Below, piece by piece: positions 23,687-32,369 of a DNA stretch of 61,723 bases; the first letter of the stretch is position 1; each line of letters starts with the position of its first letter. The stretch covers positions 1 to 61,723 of the forward strand of contig CANLRN010000018.1 of the NCBI GenBank assembly GCA_947493495.1, written 5' to 3'. Origin of the DNA: an uncultured Aquimarina sp. GTDB lineage: Bacteria > Bacteroidota > Bacteroidia > Flavobacteriales > Flavobacteriaceae. The position numbers and the translations under genes are program-made. The notes under the pieces were generated by a model that was not told where the DNA came from, did no database searches, and saw only the letters and a program-made list of their open reading frames with translations.

Positions 23687-24652
23687 TTATTGTTTAAAAC
23701 ACTCAATTACTTGTAGGGCAACTTCTAATGCTTTTTTTCCGTGTTCTAAGGATACAATAGGATTCGTATTATTGTTTATTGCATCAGCAAAAGTAGTTAA
23801 CTCATCAAGAATAGCGTTGTTTGAAGCGATCTCAGGATTATCAAAATAAATTTGTTTTTTTACACCTTCTGCATTTTGTAAAATCATATCAAAATCTCCA
23901 GGATGTTTCGGAGCATCTTTCATTTTTACAACTTCACACTTTTTTTCGAAAAAATCTACCGAAATATAGGCATCTCGCTGAAAAAATCTAATCTTTCTCA
24001 TATTCTTCAAGGAAATACGACTAGCAGTAAGATTCGCAACACATCCATTCTCAAATTCTATCCGGGCGTTTGCAATATCAGGTGTTTCGCTAATTACAGA
24101 AACACCACTAGCACTAATATTTTTTACCTCAGAGTGTACTACATTAAGGATAGCGTCTATATCGTGGATCATTAGATCTAATACTACTGGCACATCAGTG
24201 CCTCTAGGGTTAAATTCTGATAGCCGATGTGCTTCGATAAACATGGGCTTGTCTATTTTATCAACCACTGCAGTATACGCAGGATTGAAACGCTCTACGT
24301 GTCCTACTTGCCCTTTTATGTTATGTATATTAGCCAATTCGATCAGCTTTTTTGCTTCTTCGACAGTATTGGTAATGGGCTTTTCTATGAATACGTGTTT
24401 ACCAGCTTCAATGGCTTGCTTGGCAACCTTAAAATGTGCAAAAGTAGGAGTAACAATGTCTACCACATCAACAGCAGCGATTAGTGCTTCTGTAGAATCA
24501 AATATTTGATAATCAAACTCTTGTTTTGCTAATTTTGATTGCTGTTCGCTAGGGTCATAGAAACCGATGAGGTCATATTTTTCAGATTGTTCTAGAAGAC
24601 GTAAATGGATTTTTCCTAGGTGGCCCGCACCAAGTACTCCCGCTTTAAGCAT
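23687..24652 (-). CDS. Gfo/Idh/MocA family oxidoreductase
   Basis: Encodes 321 residues. The NAD(P)-binding motif is GVLGAGHLGKIHL (6-18). The family's EKPITNTVEEAKKL (catalytic Lys in EKP) and LMIHDIDAIL (substrate-binding His and Asp) are present. It probably oxidises or reduces a sugar or cyclitol; the substrate cannot be told. The - strand sequence upstream carries TATTTTTG, a possible -7 promoter element, about 15 bases before the ATG. Confidence 0.88.
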   Translation of the reverse strand: MLKAGVLGAGHLGKIHLRLLEQSEKYDLIGFYDPSEQQSKLAKQEFDYQIFDSTEALIAAVDVVDIVTPTFAHFKVAKQAIEAGKHVFIEKPITNTVEEAKKLIELANIHNIKGQVGHVERFNPAYTAVVDKIDKPMFIEAHRLSEFNPRGTDVPVVLDLMIHDIDAILNVVHSEVKNISASGVSVISETPDIANARIEFENGCVANLTASRISLKNMRKIRFFQRDAYISVDFFEKKCEVVKMKDAPKHPGDFDMILQNAEGVKKQIYFDNPEIASNNAILDELTTFADAINNNTNPIVSLEHGKKALEVALQVIECFKQ

Positions 24653-24814
24653 AATTTGTGATTTTACACAAAAATAATATTATTTATAAATTTTGAACCT
24701 TAATTTTGCCCTAAATAAATTTTAGACATACCAAAACCTAACGTTTTACTGATCTGCGTGACTATTTTACTGTTTTTTAAGAAGGACCTCCTTGTTTGTA
24801 TGTATTTGGCAGGC

Positions 24815-24970
24815 TTACTCTTTTACAAATGGATTATCTAGCCATTTATGTAGGTCAACCTTCATAAACAGGATATCTCTTTCTCGCTCTCTTTGATCGT
24901 GAATATGGCCATATCTTTTTTTAGGTAAGATCCCAAATGAACACTTATGATCCAAATAAATACAAATATT
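24815..24970 (-). pseudogene. C-terminal gene fragment without a start
   Basis: On the - strand this frame reads 51 residues with strong protein character, including LDHKCSFGILPKK, YGHIHDQRERERDILF and DLHKWLDNPFVKE before the stop, but it has a stop directly upstream and no ATG except one near its end. Codon use looks like neighbouring genes. I do not recognise the family. It is most simply the 3' remnant of a deleted gene; a real small gene starting at the internal ATG (about 17 residues) is less likely. Confidence 0.45.
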
Positions 24971-25021
24971 TTAGAAGGTAATGTATGTTGACCCCAGATT
25001 ATGCATTAAAAAATCTATTAC

Positions 25022-25118
25022 GCCTATGATCTACTGCAAATACTAACGTAGACTGTATTTCTTAATTTAACCATAGCGTTGCTATGCTAAAATTAAGAAA
25101 ACACTAGTATTCATTGTA
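25022..25118 (-). repeat. Interspersed repeat, copy 1
   Basis: On the - strand this reads AATACTAGTG...TTTTAGCATAGCAACGCTATGG followed by TTAAATTAAGAAAT. The core TAGCATAGC/GCTATG folds into a hairpin. The same sequence, imperfectly, is found at 43042-43140, and its first 40 bases recur at the end of the window (61681-61723), where the first 23 bases are identical to this copy. Confidence 0.6.
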
Positions 25119-25267
25119 TATCATTGACTCATAATGAAGTTCTAATGTAATAAGGCGGGTTTAATTTTTTGTTTTTTAATACTGAAATATTTTTATCGAA
25201 TTTTATTTCCTAAAAAATAGAAACACATAAAATCTTTATGTAATTTTAGCCTGTTAATCTACCCTTA

Positions 25268-25915
25268 ATGAAATCAAAAGATACGTTAAAACATGCAGGT
25301 AAAAGAAAGCGATTGGTTGATACACTTAGTAGTAAAGGTATTAAGAACCAGAAAATACTCGATGCGATTGCTAAGATACCAAGACATCTTTTTATGGACT
25401 CTAGTTTTGATGATCATGCCTATCAAGATAAAGCTTTTCCTATTGGTGCTGATCAAACAATTTCACAACCTTATACTGTAGCATTTCAATCAGAATTATT
25501 AGAAGTTACTATAGGAGATAAGGTATTAGAAATAGGTACGGGATCTGGATATCAAACAGCAGTATTATGTGAATTGGGATGTAAAGTATATAGCATTGAG
25601 CGACAGCAAGAGTTATTTAAGAAAACAAAATTATTTTTGCCTAAACTAGGCTATAGGCCTAAGCTTTTATCTTTTGGCGATGGCTACAAAGGATTAGAAG
25701 AATTTGCACCTTATAAGGCTATCATAGTAACAGCAGGAGCTCCTTATGTACCAAAGCCCTTGATGGCACAACTAGACATTGGAGGTAGGTTGGTAATTCC
25801 CGTAGGAGAAGATCCGCAGGTAATGACTCTTTTTATTAGAAAAAGTAAAAATGAATTTGAAAAACAAGAACTTGGAGAGTTTCGTTTTGTTCCTCTACTA
25901 GAGAATAAGAATTAA
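25268..25915 (+). CDS. pcm: Protein-L-isoaspartate O-methyltransferase
   Basis: Encodes 215 residues. Pcm methylates isoaspartyl residues in damaged proteins so that they can revert to aspartate. Family signatures are IPRHLFMD, the catalytic-region QTISQPYTVAFQSELL, SAM motif I VLEIGTGSGYQTAVL, YSIERQQELF, FGDGYKGLEEFAPYKAIIVTAGAP and GGRLVIPVGE. It stands alone downstream of a 615-base gap, divergent from the oxidoreductase gene and convergent with smpB. Confidence 0.93.
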   Translation: MKSKDTLKHAGKRKRLVDTLSSKGIKNQKILDAIAKIPRHLFMDSSFDDHAYQDKAFPIGADQTISQPYTVAFQSELLEVTIGDKVLEIGTGSGYQTAVLCELGCKVYSIERQQELFKKTKLFLPKLGYRPKLLSFGDGYKGLEEFAPYKAIIVTAGAPYVPKPLMAQLDIGGRLVIPVGEDPQVMTLFIRKSKNEFEKQELGEFRFVPLLENKN

Positions 25916-25954
25916 TTGTTCTGCCAAATTAGTGGTAGAAACTACTATCTCTGA

Positions 25955-26422
25955 TCATTTATAATTTTTTTTAATTCTATCTAGTGTTCTTTTATTATCA
26001 CGATCTTTTATTGTTTCTCGTTTATCATATATTTTTTTTCCTTTAGCTAATACAATATCGAGTTTTGCAAATCCTTTTTCATTAATAAAAAGTCTAGTAG
26101 GGATAATCGTAAGCCCTGAATTTTTAACTTCTTTTTCTAGTTTTTTAAGCTCTTTTTTGTTTAATAAAAGCTTGCGTTCACTTTTAGGGCTGTGGTTAAA
26201 ATATGTGGCATGCGAATATTCTTCGATATGCATATTGATTACAAAAAGTTCTGTGCCATTATGAAACTCACAGAAACTCTCTGCAATACCAGCTTTGCCT
26301 TCTCTAATAGCTTTAATTTCTGTCCCTGCTAGTTTTATACCAGCGGTATATTTATCCAGAAACTCATATTCGAATTTAGCTTTTCGGTTAAGGATATTTA
26401 TTTTGTTTTTATGCTTACTCAT
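25955..26422 (-). CDS. smpB: SsrA-binding protein
   Basis: Encodes 155 residues from the ATG at 26422, just before the conserved N-terminus (MSKHKNKINILNRKAKFEYE). A 15-residue upstream extension is open but atypical. SmpB binds tmRNA and delivers it to stalled ribosomes. Signatures are GIKLAGTEIKAIREGKAGIAESFCE, SKHK basic patches, and the C-terminal helix KGKKIYDKRETIKDRDNKR, which reads into the empty mRNA channel. No tmRNA gene is seen in the window. Confidence 0.94.
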   Translation of the reverse strand: MSKHKNKINILNRKAKFEYEFLDKYTAGIKLAGTEIKAIREGKAGIAESFCEFHNGTELFVINMHIEEYSHATYFNHSPKSERKLLLNKKELKKLEKEVKNSGLTIIPTRLFINEKGFAKLDIVLAKGKKIYDKRETIKDRDNKRTLDRIKKNYK

Positions 26423-26465
26423 TATAGTATTATTCACTAAAAATTGCAAAAGGGTATAAAAATAC

Positions 26466-26494
26466 AAAAGCTTTCTGTAAGGAAAGCTTTTTTG
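26466..26494 (-). terminator. Intrinsic terminator between the phosphatase and smpB genes
   Basis: AAAAGCTTTC and GAAAGCTTTT pair around a six-base loop with T runs on both strands. On the - strand it would end the histidine phosphatase transcript before smpB. Confidence 0.55.
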
Positions 26495-26557
26495 TATACG
26501 GGAGTTGTATTTTTTAAAAATTAAAGAAAGATATATAACTACTAAAAGTGAGTGTTA

Positions 26558-27076
26558 CTAATTTATTGATAATACAGTATCAGTAGTCTTATGATCTATA
26601 ATTTTTATAATAAACAGTTTTCCATATTCTTTTTCAGATATACTAGGGTATTTTTCTTGTTGTAGTATTTTGTTAACAAATGCTGGAGTAGTGTTGCTGT
26701 GGCCCACAATTACACAGGTTTTTCCTTTTGTTTTTTCTTGAAAATCAATAGCATATAGGTTTTGTGGATTGTATGATGAGATTTCTACTTTAGCACGTTT
26801 AGCTATCGGAGCTGCAGTTTGCATAGTTCGCTTATAATTGGTGCTAAAAACCATATCTATCTTGGTATCGGCTAATATAGCTGCCCATTTCTCAGCCCTT
26901 ATTACACCTTCTTTTGTGAGCTCAGGATTTTTATCTGATGGGTTATTGATATGCTTTTCTGCATGTCTTATCAGAAAATAAGTGGTTGTTTCGATATTAG
27001 ATTTTTTTTCTTCTTGAGAAAAACTACTACAGCTGAATAGTAAAATAACGCTTATGATAGCATATAGTTTTGTCAT
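26558..27076 (-). CDS. Histidine phosphatase family lipoprotein (SixA/PhoE-like)
   Basis: Encodes 172 residues. The N-terminal signal ends LLFSCSSFS, a likely lipobox (Cys16). The phosphohistidine motif is LIRHAEKH (RHA, His near 38), with a second catalytic His in CVIVGHSNTTPAF and the Arg in STNYKRTMQTA. It dephosphorylates a small molecule or protein in the periplasm; the substrate is unknown. It lies five bases after the phytase-like gene, so they form one transcript, possibly releasing phosphate from organic phosphates together. Confidence 0.85.
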   Translation of the reverse strand: MTKLYAIISVILLFSCSSFSQEEKKSNIETTTYFLIRHAEKHINNPSDKNPELTKEGVIRAEKWAAILADTKIDMVFSTNYKRTMQTAAPIAKRAKVEISSYNPQNLYAIDFQEKTKGKTCVIVGHSNTTPAFVNKILQQEKYPSISEKEYGKLFIIKIIDHKTTDTVLSIN

Positions 27077-27081
27077 TATTT

Positions 27082-28212
27082 CTATTGTTTTTTTATTAGT
27101 TCTAACAGAATAAGTTGATTGATCTGTATAGCACTAGGGTTAAAATTATTATCTGATATGAGTATGAGTGATTGATTTCCATTAGATAGTTTGGGTCCTA
27201 TTGTAATCCCTTCTATATTATCTACTATGGCATCTGTTAATTTATTTCTTATAGATTCAAAATCAAAAAGTAATGTTTTTTTTGCAATAGTATATTTTTC
27301 TTTTGCTAGTATATCCATAGATAAAGTATTTGTTGCATTATCTATATCTGCAAGATATATTTTAATATGATTACCACGATTTTTATAACCAGCTATATAT
27401 TCACGTTCTACGATTAAGAACATATGAGTAGATAATTGGATTAGTGCAGTAATTCCGTTTATTCCAAATTTGCCTTTGGGGTCTTTAGATAATTTGTCCG
27501 GTGTATATGCAAATTGATAGTCTGCTTGATACGTATTAGTATCAAAATGAGTAATTCTTACAGCTGCTCCAAAAGTATGTATACTTGGTTCTTTTCCATC
27601 TAATAGTAGAGGAAGTTCCATAGCTGCCCAGTATCCTTTATTATTTATATCTGATGATAATCCTTCAAAAACACCATTGTGTCTGGGTTTGTTTTTTTTA
27701 GATGTATGCGCTAGAAAATAGTGTGGGAGTTCGAATCTATTCTGATAATTTCCTAAGGTGTCAGTAGTAAAAATACTTGGATTCATATCGTGATTTAAAG
27801 ATCCTTCGCTAGTAAAAATAAGCTTATTTTCATTAAAAACCCTAATGGCTTCTAGATCAAGTATAGCAGCATCTTGTAATTGCTGCTCAGTTTTTTTGAT
27901 CGTTACAAGTTTTTGTACAGATACTGTTTTAAACTGATTGTTTTCTATAGCAATTGAGGATTGATAGAATCTAGGGTTTTTGGAATCATCGCAAGCTAGA
28001 TAATATACATTTTTGTGTGGATCGTATTCAATACCAGAGAGTCCTCCAATTTTAGATCCTTCAAAAATAGAATCATTATGTAGTACGTATTCATCTAGAT
28101 ATTGGATTTTGTATAATGTTTCTTTAGAAATTTTGTTGGTATTTTTACAGCATATTAAGGCAATACTTAAAAAATTAGTGAGTATTATGAATTTGATTAT
28201 TCTTATATGCAT
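27082..28212 (-). CDS. Phytase-like esterase domain lipoprotein
   Basis: Encodes 376 residues. The signal ends SIALICCKN, with a lipidated Cys at about 22-23. The body matches the esterase-like-activity-of-phytase family (PF13449): GGLSGIEYDPHKNVYYLACDD near the N-terminus, DLEAIRVF, HNGVFEGLSSDINNKGYWAAME and the closing DFESIRNKLTDAIVDNIEGI. These proteins form a beta-propeller fold. The enzymatic activity in this group is poorly established. It is followed by a histidine phosphatase gene five bases later. Confidence 0.82.
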   Translation of the reverse strand: MHIRIIKFIILTNFLSIALICCKNTNKISKETLYKIQYLDEYVLHNDSIFEGSKIGGLSGIEYDPHKNVYYLACDDSKNPRFYQSSIAIENNQFKTVSVQKLVTIKKTEQQLQDAAILDLEAIRVFNENKLIFTSEGSLNHDMNPSIFTTDTLGNYQNRFELPHYFLAHTSKKNKPRHNGVFEGLSSDINNKGYWAAMELPLLLDGKEPSIHTFGAAVRITHFDTNTYQADYQFAYTPDKLSKDPKGKFGINGITALIQLSTHMFLIVEREYIAGYKNRGNHIKIYLADIDNATNTLSMDILAKEKYTIAKKTLLFDFESIRNKLTDAIVDNIEGITIGPKLSNGNQSLILISDNNFNPSAIQINQLILLELIKKQ

Positions 28213-28267
28213 TTCATAAAAATAGTATTTTATGATTGATTTGTTGAAGTATATTTTTTAAATAAAT

Positions 28268-28302
28268 TTCCCATCCTCCTTGCATTTAAAAGAAGAATGG
28301 GA
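28268..28302 (-). terminator. Possible terminator of the GH5 gene
   Basis: TTCCCATCCTCC pairs imperfectly with GAAGAATGGGAA around a short A/T-rich loop, 28 bases beyond the GH5 stop on the - strand. The following T-rich stretch is interrupted. Confidence 0.4.
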
Positions 28303-28329
28303 ATAATGTTTATTGAATGACTTTATTTT

Positions 28330-30285
28330 TTAATTTTTGATAAACCTATATGTTTGATTTTGATCATCAATAAATAGTTGTATCAGATATATTCCATTTT
28401 TTAGGTTAGCTGTATTTACAGAACCATTATATTCAGATTCAGAAATTAATTTCTTACCAGTGATATCAAAAATACTGTACTTCACATCTACACCTGTCGC
28501 TGTATTGATAAACAAGTTGTTTGTAACTGGTACTGGAGAGATGCTCACTCCTAAGTCCGTATCAAATGTTGGTACACTTAAAACATTTTCATCATATTCA
28601 CTATCGGATATAACGTAAAACGACTCAATATTTATAGAACCTGAAAAATTATCTCCAATAGCTATTCTTATATTTTGTGAATTATCACCTAGTTGCACAT
28701 TACGAATCGTAACAATTTCATATTCATTAAGACTTGTACTCGTTGTATTTTCTCCACCAATAAAATTGAAACTGTCATCTAGAAGTAATACAAAGTTATT
28801 TGCAGCGCTAGAAGAGAGAACTATCTGAATAGCATATGTGTCATTTGGAAGAAAACCATTTGCATTTACAACTACCGATTCTCCTGGCTTAAATCCTGTT
28901 AAAATACCTTCTCCATCAAAATCATCAACTGCTAAACCTGGGGATGTAAAATCAATTCTAGAATTAGTGTTAGCATCTAATTCCGTTGGTCTTTCTACTT
29001 CATATTTAGTTCCTAAACCATTTGGTACTAACGGACTATCAACATCTCCTGGACCATCTGGAATTACAACTTCACAGGATCCAAAAGAGTTGTCTTGCCA
29101 ATTCTCAATAATACACCTTACAAAATCTCCTGAGCTTGTTAAATCATCATTTAACAAACCATTTACACCCGCATTACCACTAATAACTGATGCACCTTCA
29201 AACTTATCAGAGATTGACCAGTTCGCGTGACTAATATTATTTTCTTTCATGAAATTCATCCATACTAACGTTTGATCTTGATCAGCATCACCATCACCAC
29301 TTGCTTCAACAGTACCCCATTCTGTAACAAATAAAGCAATTCCTTGATTCATAGCATTTGTAGCGCTTTGGATTAATGCATTGTGCTCGTTTTGAGCTGC
29401 ATAGAAGTGTAACGTGTAGGCTACATTTAGATCTGCTCCATTTAAATTTAAGTCTGATTCCGTGATTGGATTAGCTGCTGCTGTTCCAACTCCTTGCGAA
29501 AAACCTGGAGTACCTACTATAATAAGATTATCTGGATCAATAGCTCTAATTGCATTTATAACATTTATCGCGTAAGGCTTTATGATAGTATTCCATGTTT
29601 GTGTAAAATTTGTTGGATCAAAAGTATTAGGATCTCCCTGAACTCTAAAATCGTTAGTGTTGATCGGTTCATTAAAAATTTCATATATGATATGCTCATT
29701 ATTGCCATATTCCTGAGCTATTTCTTGAAAAAACCTGATGGCAATATCTTCAAAGTGATGTGCAAAATGCGTATGAAAATCCACAATGACATAAATATCA
29801 TTCGCTATAGCTGCATCAATAATCACTTTAGCTTTAGCTAATTCAAATTCATAATTATTAAAAAGTCCACTTCCATTAGGATTAGGTACTAAACCTTGTG
29901 GAAAATTAGTATTAAAATTGTTGATGTTAACCAAATCAGCTTCTTCTACGGCTATAGCTGCTCTAACTACTTGAGAACCCCAATTTTGTGCTAAATGATC
30001 AACTACCTCTGATCTGTAAAATTTACCACCAACAGTTTCAAAGCCACTCCAGAAAATACTATTTCCAGCTACACTGTAGCCTTCTCCGTTTTTATTTACA
30101 ATTTGGTTACCACTAACTTCTAGAAGACCATTGGTAGATACAACGTTTTGGGCTGATATGATTGAAGAAGTACATGCAAATAGTAATAGAAACAATACAT
30201 TCTTAGGATGCTTTAAGATATTTGGGGATCTAAAAAAAGACGAAGACGTCTTAAAAACTAAAGAGTGGGTAATGATGGTTTTCAT
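28330..30285 (-). CDS. Secreted GH5 cellulase-type glycoside hydrolase with T9SS sorting domain
   Basis: Encodes 651 residues from the ATG at 30285; a 14-residue extension upstream is unlikely. The signal peptide ends SIISAQ. The GH5 (alpha/beta)8 domain (about 50-400) shows VVRAAIAVEE, VIVDFHTHF, acid/base Glu206 in YEIFNEP, and nucleophile Glu322 in FVTEWGT. A beta-sandwich module with a bound-ligand-like GESVVVNANGFLPND segment follows (about 430-570). The end (SPVPVTNNLFIN...LKNGIYLIQLF) is a type A T9SS sorting domain. It likely cleaves a beta-1,4-glucan or mannan outside the cell or on its surface. Confidence 0.9.
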   Translation of the reverse strand: MKTIITHSLVFKTSSSFFRSPNILKHPKNVLFLLLFACTSSIISAQNVVSTNGLLEVSGNQIVNKNGEGYSVAGNSIFWSGFETVGGKFYRSEVVDHLAQNWGSQVVRAAIAVEEADLVNINNFNTNFPQGLVPNPNGSGLFNNYEFELAKAKVIIDAAIANDIYVIVDFHTHFAHHFEDIAIRFFQEIAQEYGNNEHIIYEIFNEPINTNDFRVQGDPNTFDPTNFTQTWNTIIKPYAINVINAIRAIDPDNLIIVGTPGFSQGVGTAAANPITESDLNLNGADLNVAYTLHFYAAQNEHNALIQSATNAMNQGIALFVTEWGTVEASGDGDADQDQTLVWMNFMKENNISHANWSISDKFEGASVISGNAGVNGLLNDDLTSSGDFVRCIIENWQDNSFGSCEVVIPDGPGDVDSPLVPNGLGTKYEVERPTELDANTNSRIDFTSPGLAVDDFDGEGILTGFKPGESVVVNANGFLPNDTYAIQIVLSSSAANNFVLLLDDSFNFIGGENTTSTSLNEYEIVTIRNVQLGDNSQNIRIAIGDNFSGSINIESFYVISDSEYDENVLSVPTFDTDLGVSISPVPVTNNLFINTATGVDVKYSIFDITGKKLISESEYNGSVNTANLKNGIYLIQLFIDDQNQTYRFIKN

Positions 30286-30898
30286 AATTATAGAATATAG
30301 TTTAATGTTAATAGTATAAAATACCATTAGTCATACAGCATAACTTTCTTGAGAAAGTTTTCTTTAGTTTCAAATTTGAAACCAAAATAAAACTAAACAC
30401 AATTAAATTGTCTTGTACGAATATTAGTATTATGGTTTAAATAAAAGGTCTTTGGTTAAAAAGACTAATGGTTAACGAAGTGTTTTTTTGTTTATTATAT
30501 ATAAAATGAATTATTCGTTGTGATATCTTTTTGTACCCTTTAAATTGTCATTAAAGGAAGAATTTTCTTTCTATTGTTAAAAGAAAAATCAAGTAATTTA
30601 TTAAATGTTTATAATAAAAATGATTCTATGATTTGTGATAAGTGTAACAGCTCAATTTTTAAGAAATGCTTATGCTGAAAATATGTTAAAGTTATTTAGT
30701 GTTTTTGGAAAAAAATATACCTTCTTTACATTCAAAAAAAGTTTTTTTACTTTTTATATTCAATTTAGTTCCATTAACAAGCATTGCTCAAGACTTATAA
30801 TTTAGAGACGATTGGGGGTAATTGAATATAAAAAGTAAAGAAAATTTTTAAATAGGAAAGATTTTTTTCAATTAAGACTTCTTAAAAGATGGAAATAA
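30286..30898. other. Gap with a signal-peptide-like remnant and a 20-bp inverted repeat
   Basis: No complete gene is seen. On the + strand around 30720-30800 a frame reads SKKVFLLFIFNLVPLTSIAQDL and stops, which looks like the signal peptide of a lost exported protein. TTTACTTTTTATATTCAATT (30746-30765) is an exact reverse complement of 30820-30839, across a 54-base loop. The rest is A/T-rich, with no other structure I could find. Confidence 0.4.
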
Positions 30899-31033
30899 TT
30901 AATCAAACATTTGCAATTTCCAAGCTACAATTCCCATAGAAATGATAGCTATCATAAAAAAAGCTATATAAAAATAGACACTTCTTTTTTTAAGAGAGCT
31001 GTTATAACTTCCTGAAGACTTCATATTGAGCAT
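30899..31033 (-). CDS. Small single-pass membrane protein
   Basis: Encodes 44 residues from the ATG at 31033 (or 41 from 31024). A basic N-terminus (SSLKKRSVYFY) leads into one membrane helix (IAFFMIAIISMGIVAWKL). A longer frame is open upstream but would overlap the thioesterase gene and has poor composition. It lies about 50 bases after that gene on the same strand and may share its transcript. No family is recognised. Confidence 0.45.
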   Translation of the reverse strand: MLNMKSSGSYNSSLKKRSVYFYIAFFMIAIISMGIVAWKLQMFD

Positions 31034-31082
31034 CTTTTGTTTAGTTAAGATACCTTTAATAGACCTAATTCTGATATAGATG

Positions 31083-31568
31083 TTACATCTTTTGAGTTTT
31101 GAAAGAAGAAATTCTCTCATTAAAAGAAGAGACTTCTATTGGATTAACAACGGTGCTGAATAGTTCCATTAGCTTAGCATCATGATTCCAACGTTTTTGT
31201 TTAAGTAGATTGAAATGTACAAAAGAACTCCATAAGATAGATTTTAACTGAGTTTTATTGTGATTCCACATTTTTATTTCTACCATAAGTTCATTTTCAG
31301 AATATTTGAATAGTTGCGAATCAATAACGACAGTTTCCATTAAGAAAGCAGGTTTTAGATACGCAATTTGATTAGTGCCTACAACCCAGCTTATTCCTTG
31401 ATTTTCAGCCATTTTAAAAAAATCAAGGTTATAATGATCAATGACCTGATCTTCTCTGGCGTTGATCATATAATTTATGTATTCTGCATTGTTTAAGTGA
31501 TTAAAAGGATCACAATGTTGAAACCTTATTTTAGTTTTGCTTTCTAGAGTCTTTGGTAATGTTTGCAT
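31083..31568 (-). CDS. Acyl-CoA thioesterase (hotdog fold)
   Basis: Encodes 161 residues of the 4-hydroxybenzoyl-CoA thioesterase type. The signature RFQHCDPFNHLNNAEYINYM has the catalytic Asp in HCDPFNHLNN; then EDQVIDHYNLDFFKMAENQ and WVVGTNQIAYLKPAFL follow. It hydrolyses an acyl-CoA to free acid and CoA. Its promoter carries a perfect palindrome (31583-31598) matching one in front of the adjacent TetR gene, so it is probably the repressor's target. Confidence 0.85.
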   Translation of the reverse strand: MQTLPKTLESKTKIRFQHCDPFNHLNNAEYINYMINAREDQVIDHYNLDFFKMAENQGISWVVGTNQIAYLKPAFLMETVVIDSQLFKYSENELMVEIKMWNHNKTQLKSILWSSFVHFNLLKQKRWNHDAKLMELFSTVVNPIEVSSFNERISSFKTQKM

Positions 31569-31582
31569 ATTTATTTATATTT

Positions 31583-31598
31583 TATACCAATTGGTATA
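31583..31598. promoter_or_regulatory. Likely TetR operator, perfect 16-bp palindrome
   Basis: TATACCAATTGGTATA is perfectly self-complementary and sits 15 bases before the thioesterase ATG. The same half-site recurs at 32250-32265, before the TetR gene. Confidence 0.7.
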
Positions 31599-31617
31599 TT
31601 TTAAATTAAAAAAAAGT

Positions 31618-32214
31618 TTATTGTTTTAGTTCTTTAAGAATAATCGTATCTATTTGATTCATAGTTTCTAACAAATAACTAGCATCATTCATGGTATGCG
31701 TCATAAAAATTGCACCCGTAATCATTGTATATATATTTTTAGCGTATAGAGAGGAATCGATTTGTCGATGTATTTCTCCTTTTTCTTTACCGATATCAAT
31801 AAGTTTGGCCATATTACGTTGTATTTTAGAAATGGTATATTGTACATATTGAAAAAGAGAGAGGTTTTGATACTTGGCATCTACACCCATAGTAAGAATC
31901 GGACACCCACCAAGCTCTTTAGTATAATCGTAATAATTTCTATAAAAATCAGTAATTAATAATAGCTTTTTTATTGGAGAATCACTTGTATCTTGATGAA
32001 CTGTAATACGTCTAAGCATATTTTTTATAGTTACAGTAAAGGCAGCTAGTGCTAATTCTTCTTTGTTTTTGAAATTACCATAAATAGCTCCTTTAGTTAG
32101 ACCAGTAGCAGAAGTGATATCTTTTAAACTAGTAGATGAGTATCCATTTTTATTAAAAATAGGAGCTACAGTTTGTATAATAAATTCTGCTGTTTGTTCT
32201 GCTTTGGAAGGCAT
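31618..32214 (-). CDS. TetR/AcrR-family transcriptional repressor
   Basis: Encodes 198 residues. The N-terminal helix-turn-helix (about 1-55) reads KAEQTAEFIIQTVAPIFNKNGYSSTSL, then DITSATGLTKGAIYGNFKNKEELA, the family's DNA-binding signature. The C-terminal ligand domain is helical and not diagnostic; with a thioesterase as its neighbour the inducer may be an acyl compound. Palindromes with the half-site TATACCAAT lie before both this gene and the thioesterase gene, indicating autoregulation. Confidence 0.88.
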   Translation of the reverse strand: MPSKAEQTAEFIIQTVAPIFNKNGYSSTSLKDITSATGLTKGAIYGNFKNKEELALAAFTVTIKNMLRRITVHQDTSDSPIKKLLLITDFYRNYYDYTKELGGCPILTMGVDAKYQNLSLFQYVQYTISKIQRNMAKLIDIGKEKGEIHRQIDSSLYAKNIYTMITGAIFMTHTMNDASYLLETMNQIDTIILKELKQ

Positions 32215-32249
32215 TTTTTATGAAATTTAATAGCTCAAAGATACTAAAA

Positions 32250-32265
32250 TATACCAATCAGTATA
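32250..32265. promoter_or_regulatory. Likely TetR operator in its own promoter
   Basis: TATACCAATCAGTATA is an imperfect palindrome that shares its left half with the perfect one at 31583-31598. It lies 35 bases before the TetR ATG. Confidence 0.6.
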
Positions 32266-32369
32266 TTTTTATTTGAATTTTTGCGTGTTTAGTGCAAATG
32301 TTGAGTATTTATATCATTCTGATAAAGTTATTTATAACAAGAAATGAATGAAATTTAGGTCATATTTTT

